Below, piece after piece: positions 6,973 to 11,808 of a stretch of 11,808 nt of DNA. Source of the stretch: CAYLHX01 sp964383675. GTDB taxonomy: Bacteria; Patescibacteriota; Gracilibacteria; UBA1369; LOWO2-01-FULL-3. The stretch is from positions 1-11,808 of the forward strand of contig CAYLHX010000028.1 in the NCBI GenBank assembly GCA_964383675.1, given 5' to 3'. The first letter of the stretch is position 1. Every line of letters begins with the position of its first letter. Below the pieces are notes generated by a model, which saw only the letters and a list, made by a program, of their open reading frames with translations, was not told the origin of the DNA and searched no databases. The position numbers were made by a program, and so were the translations under genes.

Positions 6973-7752
6973 ATGAATTCTTCGACTAAGAATGGACTTT
7001 TTTACAAGCTTTTAGATAATGATTTTTTTGTTTTTAGTGCGCATAAAACTGCTACTCAGTCTGTTGTTAATTCAATAAAAAACAGTGGATTTGGTGCTGT
7101 GCATTTGCATGTTTTGAGACATGTAGATTTTGAAGAAGGGGACTTTAAAGATTTTGTTGATTTTTATTATAGGGAGAAGAAAAAACCACTTAAAATTATT
7201 TCCATTTTTCGCGAGCCAATAAGTAGAATGATATCATCTTTTTTTCAGACACATGGTGATGATATGGTAAAATTCGGGATAATATCTTCCATAGAAGAAT
7301 CAATATTGTTTGATCATTCTGTACTACAACTACAGGAGATTTTTATTCAACATTTGCGTGATCGGACTCTTCATGGATATGATCAATCTTTAGATATCAT
7401 TTGTAATGAATTAGGTGTTGATGTTAATGGTTTGAGTTTTGATGCCGAAAAGATGATTGGTGTTAACTTGAGTGAAAAGTATCAATTGTTCTTGATGAGG
7501 TTTGATTTATTGCTATCAAATTTTGATCAAGTTTTAAAGAATACCCTTGGTCAGGATGTAGGAGTTAGTATTCACAACTTGAGTAAAGAAAAATGGTATA
7601 GTGATATCTATTCAAGGTTTAAAAGGGATGTGAAAATACCGAGAGATGTGATAGAGGATATTTATGAAGAAAGGGCTGAACTTATTAATCTTTTTTATAG
7701 TGATGAAGCAGAAAAACTTCTTAGCAATACTTTGAATCGTTATAGTTTTTGA
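6973..7752 (+). CDS. Sulfotransferase-like protein of the NKWYS (capsular polysaccharide) type
   Basis: Numbering here counts from the longest frame (GTG at 6901, 283 residues). FFVFSAHKTATQSV at 42-55 resembles the sulfotransferase motif that grips the 5'-phosphosulfate of PAPS, and IFREPISRMISSFFQ at 102-116 resembles the 3'-phosphate-binding motif (Arg104, Ser108). NLSKEKWYSDIYSRFK at 226-241 matches the KWYS signature of the NKWYS family (putative capsular polysaccharide synthesis proteins). Transfer of sulfate to a surface glycan is therefore plausible, but the acceptor is unknown. I prefer ATG 6973 (residue 25, 259 residues) because the family motif begins soon after it and the extra N-terminus is only a hydrophobic stretch; neither start has a Shine-Dalgarno. 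The gene is A+T-rich (79 of 240 bases G+C in four sampled 60-base lines), stands alone on its strand, and ends four bases from the thrC stop. This suggests horizontal acquisition. Confidence 0.8.
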   Translation: MNSSTKNGLFYKLLDNDFFVFSAHKTATQSVVNSIKNSGFGAVHLHVLRHVDFEEGDFKDFVDFYYREKKKPLKIISIFREPISRMISSFFQTHGDDMVKFGIISSIEESILFDHSVLQLQEIFIQHLRDRTLHGYDQSLDIICNELGVDVNGLSFDAEKMIGVNLSEKYQLFLMRFDLLLSNFDQVLKNTLGQDVGVSIHNLSKEKWYSDIYSRFKRDVKIPRDVIEDIYEERAELINLFYSDEAEKLLSNTLNRYSF

Positions 7753-7756
7753 TTGT

Positions 7757-9055
7757 TTATCTTAGCAAAAACGTTTTAAAATCTTCATATTCACTGGAAA
7801 GTTGAATGGCCTGTTTTTCTTTTCTTAAACACTTGGACAGGGTCTCAGGTATTTCTACTTGGCGGTTGATTAGTGGCTCAACAATATCGGCGAATTTGGC
7901 GGGGTGAGCGGTTTCGAAAAAGATTGAGGATATATTTTTACTTAGAGGATTCTCGGATAAGAACTTTTTGAGTCCCAAATAACCAACGGCTCCGTGCGGG
8001 TCCATGGTATACCCATATTCTTCTTCGACAGCTTTCAAGGCTGTTGCGGTTTCTTGATCGCTGAAGCTGTAACTGACGATATCTTTATTTATGGCTGCCA
8101 GGTCGTTGTTATAGAGTTTTTGCAGTCTTTCCAGGTTGCTGGGTGTGCCGACATCCATGGCGTTGGAAATGGTCTGAATGGTTGGTTGGCCTTCGTCGTT
8201 GCCTGTTTTTAAATAGCGCTTGAAGGTGTTGTTGGCATTGGTGGCGGCGATGAATTTTAGTATGGGTAATCCCATTTTTTTTGCGATTAGACCGGCTGTG
8301 AGGTTGCCGAGATTGCCACTTGGAACCGAGATTACTAATTGCTTGTGAGGTGCTTGCGCGAGGGCGGCAAAGTAGTAAAAAGTTTGGGGAATAAGGCGGG
8401 CGATATTGATGGAATTAGCCGAGGTAAGGTTTAAATGTTGATGAAGTTGGTCGTCGTTGAAAGCTGTTTTAACCAATCTTTGACAGTCATCGAAAGTACC
8501 ATTAATTTCCAATGCGCTGACGTTGTTGCCCATTGTTGTTAACTGTAGTTCCTGAATTTTACTTACCTTTCCTGAAGGATAGAGAAGGACAACTTTTGTG
8601 TTTGGTATATTTAGAAAACCGTTGCCGACGGCGCTGCCGGTATCGCCGGAGGTGGCGGCCAAAACCGTTATTTCTCGGTTATCTTCTTTTAAAAAATGGG
8701 CAGTAAGGCGCGATAAAAATCTGCCACCGAAATCTTTGAAGGCAAGAGTTGGGCCATGGAAGAGTTCCAGGGTGTATATGTCGCCGATTTTTACCAGTGG
8801 AGCCTCAAAGTTTATGCTGTCATCCACGATTTGTTTAAGAGATTTGTGGCTGATCTCTTCTTCACCGATTAATGTTTTTGCCACTTCAAAGGCGATTTCC
8901 TGAAAACTTAGATTTTCGATTTCTTGGAAAAATTTTTCAGGAAGCTCGGGGATTTCTGTAGGCAAGAAGAGACCGCCGTCCGGCGCTAGTCCTTGCAAAA
9001 CGGCTTGTTTTAGAGAAACTTGGATGTTTTGACTTCTAGTGCTTGCCAGTTTCAT
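7757..9055 (-). CDS. thrC: Threonine synthase
   Basis: ThrC converts O-phosphohomoserine to threonine and phosphate using pyridoxal phosphate, the last step of threonine biosynthesis. The 432 residues match the E. coli-type enzyme (about 428). Visible: the N-terminal STR (5-7) and QAVLQGLAPDGGLFLP (17-32); the cofactor lysine Lys107 in FHGPTLAFKDFGGRF; TSGDTGSA at 135-142; the phosphate-binding loop VPSGNLGN at 244-251; DVGTPSNLER at 301-310; and DPHGAVGYLG at 352-361 with ETAHPAKF at 381-388 near the C-terminus. The ATG overlaps the stop of the upstream ThrA-kinase gene (ATGA). It has the only clear Shine-Dalgarno in the window, AGGAA at 9061-9065, five bases before the start. Its substrate must come from a homoserine kinase. 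No separate thrB lies in this operon segment, but the upstream protein ends in a kinase-like domain. Confidence 0.97.
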   Translation of the reverse strand: MKLASTRSQNIQVSLKQAVLQGLAPDGGLFLPTEIPELPEKFFQEIENLSFQEIAFEVAKTLIGEEEISHKSLKQIVDDSINFEAPLVKIGDIYTLELFHGPTLAFKDFGGRFLSRLTAHFLKEDNREITVLAATSGDTGSAVGNGFLNIPNTKVVLLYPSGKVSKIQELQLTTMGNNVSALEINGTFDDCQRLVKTAFNDDQLHQHLNLTSANSINIARLIPQTFYYFAALAQAPHKQLVISVPSGNLGNLTAGLIAKKMGLPILKFIAATNANNTFKRYLKTGNDEGQPTIQTISNAMDVGTPSNLERLQKLYNNDLAAINKDIVSYSFSDQETATALKAVEEEYGYTMDPHGAVGYLGLKKFLSENPLSKNISSIFFETAHPAKFADIVEPLINRQVEIPETLSKCLRKEKQAIQLSSEYEDFKTFLLR

Positions 9056-11808
9056 AAATTTTCCTGAATTAGTGATAAAAATTGGTCCTCATCTATTTGC
9101 TCGGCATTGGCTTTGTGGTAGGGGATGACCAGATCAGCCTGTGCCTCATAAAGTTTACTGCGCTCTTCCAGCAGATTTTCATAGCAGCGGGCCAGCGCTT
9201 CATGATCGGTTTCCGTGGATGATTTTTGAAAAGTTTCACCCCAGATTACCGGCTTGGGATGAGCCAGATAGTGCTTGAGCATCTCTTTTTTCATCTCCGG
9301 TGACGCTTTGAGATAGACGACTATGGTATGCTTTTTCAGTTTTTTGAGATTTTCTTCGTTGGTGTAAATTACGCTACCGGTGGTGTCAAGAATTAAATTC
9401 TCCTGCTCTTTTTCCAGGTTTTGTAAAACTTCATCCATGGTCTGGTTTTCCAGGTCGAGATATTGTTGTTGGTTGTCATGAAATTGTTTGTCATAGGGTT
9501 GGCCCAGCCATTTGGCCACATCATGAATGCCCTTGAACCCACGTTCTTTTAGAACAGGTTCCAGTTTCTTTTCGATTAGATCATCGCAATTTATATGCTT
9601 GAATCCGGCTTTGGTAAGTTTTTTGGCCCAGGTGGTTTTGCCAATATTGGACATGCCGATCAGAGAAATCGCCAGATTTTTCTTTTTTAGTTTTTCAACA
9701 AAGGCGTAACGCATAAGCTTGGTATTGAAGGTGATGTTGGCTACTCTGAGAAGGTCGGCGAAGACACCGGCCGCTGTGACTTCGGCTCCGGCACCGGGTC
9801 CTTTTATCACCAATGGCGTTTCACTGTAGCGAGCTGTTTTGAAAGCGATAATATTGTCACTGCCGGAGAGAGAGTAAAAGGAGTGGCTTGGGTCGATGGC
9901 TTGAAGCTTTATTTTAGCCTTTTTGCCTTTAAGGCTGGCGATGTAGCAGAGCTTCTGGTTTTTTGCAGCTGCATCCATTTTTAATCTTTCAAAATAATCA
10001 TTGTTTTTCTCCAATTCTTTGAAAAATTGGTCCACGGTTGAAGCTTGGCGGCAGTTTTCCGGTATCAAGTTTTCAACTTCAATGTCATGAAGATCTAAAA
10101 GCAGACCATTTTCGCGTGCCAGTATCAGTAATTTGCGAGCTACGTCCAGACCGTTGAGGTCGTCACGGGGGTCGGGTTCGGTGTAGCCCTTTTCTTTGGC
10201 CTCTTTAACCACTTGGGAAAACTTTTGGTCACCGTGGAAAGAATTGAAAATGTAGCTTAATGTTCCCGACAAAACCGCTTCTATTTCTTCAACTTTGTCA
10301 CCGCTGAATAGTAGATCTTGTAGAGTCTTTATTATTGGAAGACCGGCACCGACATTGGTTTCGTAGAGAAATTTTGCGTTGGACTTGGCGGCGGCGTGTG
10401 AGAGCTTCAAATAATCCTTAAGATTGCTGGAATTGGCTTTTTTATTGGGAGTAACGATTGAAATGCTGGATTTGAGAATTTGCGGATAGTATTCGGCCAC
10501 CTCTTCGGAAGAGGTACAGTCGACGAAGACACTGTTGGGGAGGTTTAGGCTAATCATCTCATTTACAAAATTTCTTAGATCGGCTTTTTCTTTAGAATTT
10601 TTTAACACCTTTTCCCATTCGGAAAAACTGGCGCCGGCTGTTTGCAGCACCATTTTTTTACTGTTGGAAAAACCTATGAGGTTGATTTCCAAAGTTTGAT
10701 TTTTTTTGATGTTTTCGCATTGGTCGTTGAGTTGTTTTAGCAGGGTTTTTCCTATGAGCCCGGTACCGACCAGGAAGAGATTGAGTGATTTTGTTTTAGA
10801 TAGGAAAAGTGAGTCGTGAATGGCGTTTAGCGCCTTTAATTCATCGCTTTGCGCAATCACCACCGAAACATTCAGCTCTGAAGATCCTTGGGCGATAGCA
10901 ATTACATTGATGCCGTTTTGTCCCAAGGTTTCGAAAATTTTGCCGGAGAGTCCGTGGCTGTTTTTCATGTTTTGTCCGACAATTGCCAAGATTGAAAGAT
11001 CTTTTTCGATTAGTACGCGATCTATTTGTTGATTGTGCATCTCTAGGGAAAATTCCTCTTCAATGGCTTTTTGAGCGGCGGTTGCTTGATTCGGATCGAT
11101 TGCAAAACAGATGGAATGCTCCGAGGAGGCCTGACTTATTAGAATTACACTGATGTTTTTTTGCGCCAGGGCTCCAAAAAGACGAGCGGATATTCCGGCA
11201 ACTCCTATTAGACCGCTGCCCTGAAGAGTTAAGAGAGCAATATTGTTTATGGAAGAAATGCCTTTAACCGGTAAATCATAGTGATTGGTTTTACCGCTGA
11301 TGACCGAGCCTTCAAAAGTGGGATTCATAGTGTTCTTGATGCGAATCGGAATGTTTTTGTTGAGAGCCGGTTGCATTGTTGGCGGATGAATTACTTTTGC
11401 ACCAAAATGCGACATTTCCATGGCCTCTTCGTAGCTAACCTGTGGAATTGAAAAAGCTTTTTTCACTTTACGTGGGTCGGCGGTCATGATGCCGTCGACG
11501 TCGGTCCAAATTTGGATTTCGGTAGCATCCAGGCCGGCACCGAAGATGGCTGCGGTGTAGTCGCTGCCGCCACGACCGAGGGTGGTGGTCTCGTTGTTGC
11601 TTGTCGAGCCGATGAAGCCGGTGATGATCTGTAGTTTTTTGTTGATTTGGAAGTGCTTTTTGATATTTTCGTAAGTTTGTCGGAAATTTACTTTGGCATA
11701 ACCGAATGACTCGTCGGTTTTTACCAATTGGCGCGCATCAAGGAATTCGGCGTTTGGTAGATATTGACTTACAATAAAAGCGGATAGGCGTTCACCGAAA
11801 CTCATGAT
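9052..11808 (-). CDS. thrA: ThrA-type aspartokinase-homoserine dehydrogenase fused to a shikimate-kinase-like domain (N-terminus outside window)
   Basis: Partial: the frame is open to the window edge, and the first visible motif SFGERLSA normally lies well inside an aspartokinase, so roughly 100 or more residues, including the KFGGTS motif, are missing. Numbering starts at the Met encoded at 11803-11805. Aspartokinase remainder at 1-170: GRGGSDYTAA (77-86), WTDVDGIMTADPR (100-112). Two ACT regulatory regions at about 190-335, with ISQASSEHSICFAI, suggest amino-acid feedback control. Homoserine dehydrogenase at about 340-690: Rossmann loop GTGLIG (347-352), TPNKKAN (452-458), YTEPDPRDDLNGLDVARK (541-558) with the likely catalytic Asp554 and Lys558. 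A further kinase-like domain spans about 705-917. Together they cover aspartate to aspartyl-phosphate and aspartate semialdehyde to homoserine. E. coli ThrA (820 residues) ends after the dehydrogenase. The stop overlaps thrC as ATGA. Confidence 0.95.
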   Translation of the reverse strand: MMSFGERLSAFIVSQYLPNAEFLDARQLVKTDESFGYAKVNFRQTYENIKKHFQINKKLQIITGFIGSTSNNETTTLGRGGSDYTAAIFGAGLDATEIQIWTDVDGIMTADPRKVKKAFSIPQVSYEEAMEMSHFGAKVIHPPTMQPALNKNIPIRIKNTMNPTFEGSVISGKTNHYDLPVKGISSINNIALLTLQGSGLIGVAGISARLFGALAQKNISVILISQASSEHSICFAIDPNQATAAQKAIEEEFSLEMHNQQIDRVLIEKDLSILAIVGQNMKNSHGLSGKIFETLGQNGINVIAIAQGSSELNVSVVIAQSDELKALNAIHDSLFLSKTKSLNLFLVGTGLIGKTLLKQLNDQCENIKKNQTLEINLIGFSNSKKMVLQTAGASFSEWEKVLKNSKEKADLRNFVNEMISLNLPNSVFVDCTSSEEVAEYYPQILKSSISIVTPNKKANSSNLKDYLKLSHAAAKSNAKFLYETNVGAGLPIIKTLQDLLFSGDKVEEIEAVLSGTLSYIFNSFHGDQKFSQVVKEAKEKGYTEPDPRDDLNGLDVARKLLILARENGLLLDLHDIEVENLIPENCRQASTVDQFFKELEKNNDYFERLKMDAAAKNQKLCYIASLKGKKAKIKLQAIDPSHSFYSLSGSDNIIAFKTARYSETPLVIKGPGAGAEVTAAGVFADLLRVANITFNTKLMRYAFVEKLKKKNLAISLIGMSNIGKTTWAKKLTKAGFKHINCDDLIEKKLEPVLKERGFKGIHDVAKWLGQPYDKQFHDNQQQYLDLENQTMDEVLQNLEKEQENLILDTTGSVIYTNEENLKKLKKHTIVVYLKASPEMKKEMLKHYLAHPKPVIWGETFQKSSTETDHEALARCYENLLEERSKLYEAQADLVIPYHKANAEQIDEDQFLSLIQENL
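9055..9693 (-). other. Extra C-terminal P-loop kinase domain of the ThrA fusion, shikimate-kinase-like
   Basis: Residues 705-917 of the visible ThrA fragment. The P-loop GMSNIGKTT (717-725, bases 9631-9657) follows a beta-strand LAISLI, as in shikimate kinase. Further matches are CDDLIEKK (740-747), LILDTTGSVIYTNEENL (804-820), TIVVYLKASPE (827-837) and LLEERSKLYEAQADLVI (878-894), all in shikimate kinase order. By eye against M. tuberculosis shikimate kinase, Asp34 is kept (Asp741), Arg136 is kept (Arg882) and Glu61 is kept (Glu786). Asp32 becomes Asn739, Arg58 becomes Leu783, Gly79-Gly80 become Thr808-Thr809, and the lid Arg117 is replaced by a Lys (851). The ATP site looks intact and the shikimate pocket does not. 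A homoserine kinase role is inferred from operon position. A diverged or inactive regulatory domain is the alternative. Confidence 0.85.

Noticed and set aside
9055..9693. Calling the C-terminal domain a true shikimate kinase (aroK)
   Set aside because: The GGG loop and Arg58 equivalents needed for shikimate are missing, and the operon makes threonine, not chorismate.
9052..11805. Treating Met at 11805 as the real start of thrA
   Set aside because: The residues after it (SFGERLSA) are an internal aspartokinase motif and the frame is open to the window edge, so the gene continues beyond the window.
1..11808. CRISPR arrays, tRNA or rRNA genes, insertion sequences, attachment sites
   Set aside because: I looked for spaced direct repeats, cloverleaf-like arms, transposase motifs and terminal inverted repeats and saw none. 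Almost all of the window is explained by coding sequence.

Overview
The window is gene-dense bacterial DNA with eight protein genes, no RNA gene, no CRISPR array, no insertion sequence, and no gene-free stretch longer than about 120 bases. Genes end on TGA as well as TAA and read through cleanly in the standard code. Five of the six translation starts whose upstream bases can be inspected lack a visible Shine-Dalgarno motif. Compact packing, scarce Shine-Dalgarno sites and the mix of genes suggest a small-genome, uncultured-type lineage such as the Candidate Phyla Radiation (Patescibacteria). That placement is an inference and is not secure. TGA as a stop argues against the lineages that read UGA as glycine.

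Layout, left to right. (1) uvrB, forward, nucleotide excision repair, essentially complete. (2) Two reverse-strand hypothetical genes at 1999-3528 that are diverged tandem paralogues, read from a near-consensus sigma-70 promoter at 3563-3591. (3) A reverse-strand cluster at 3623-6851: a manganese-type superoxide dismutase, a LemA-family membrane protein, and a DUF2207 membrane protein. The last two overlap by ATGA. The DUF2207 protein has an extreme Tyr/Asp-rich segment just after its signal peptide and a glycine-rich tail. (4) A lone forward gene at 6973-7752, clearly more A+T-rich than its neighbours, encoding a sulfotransferase-like protein with the KWYS motif of the capsule-associated NKWYS family. 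(5) A reverse-strand threonine operon at 7757-11808: a ThrA-type aspartokinase-homoserine dehydrogenase whose N-terminus lies outside the window, overlapping thrC by ATGA.

The most interesting object is the C-terminus of the ThrA protein. It carries an extra domain of about 210 residues that looks like shikimate kinase but has lost several shikimate-binding residues. It sits where thrB (homoserine kinase) lies in a thrABC operon, and no separate thrB lies between it and thrC. The working hypothesis is a three-activity protein (aspartate kinase, homoserine dehydrogenase, and a non-orthologous homoserine kinase) that hands phosphohomoserine to ThrC. The sequence supports the fusion directly. 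The substrate assignment is inference.
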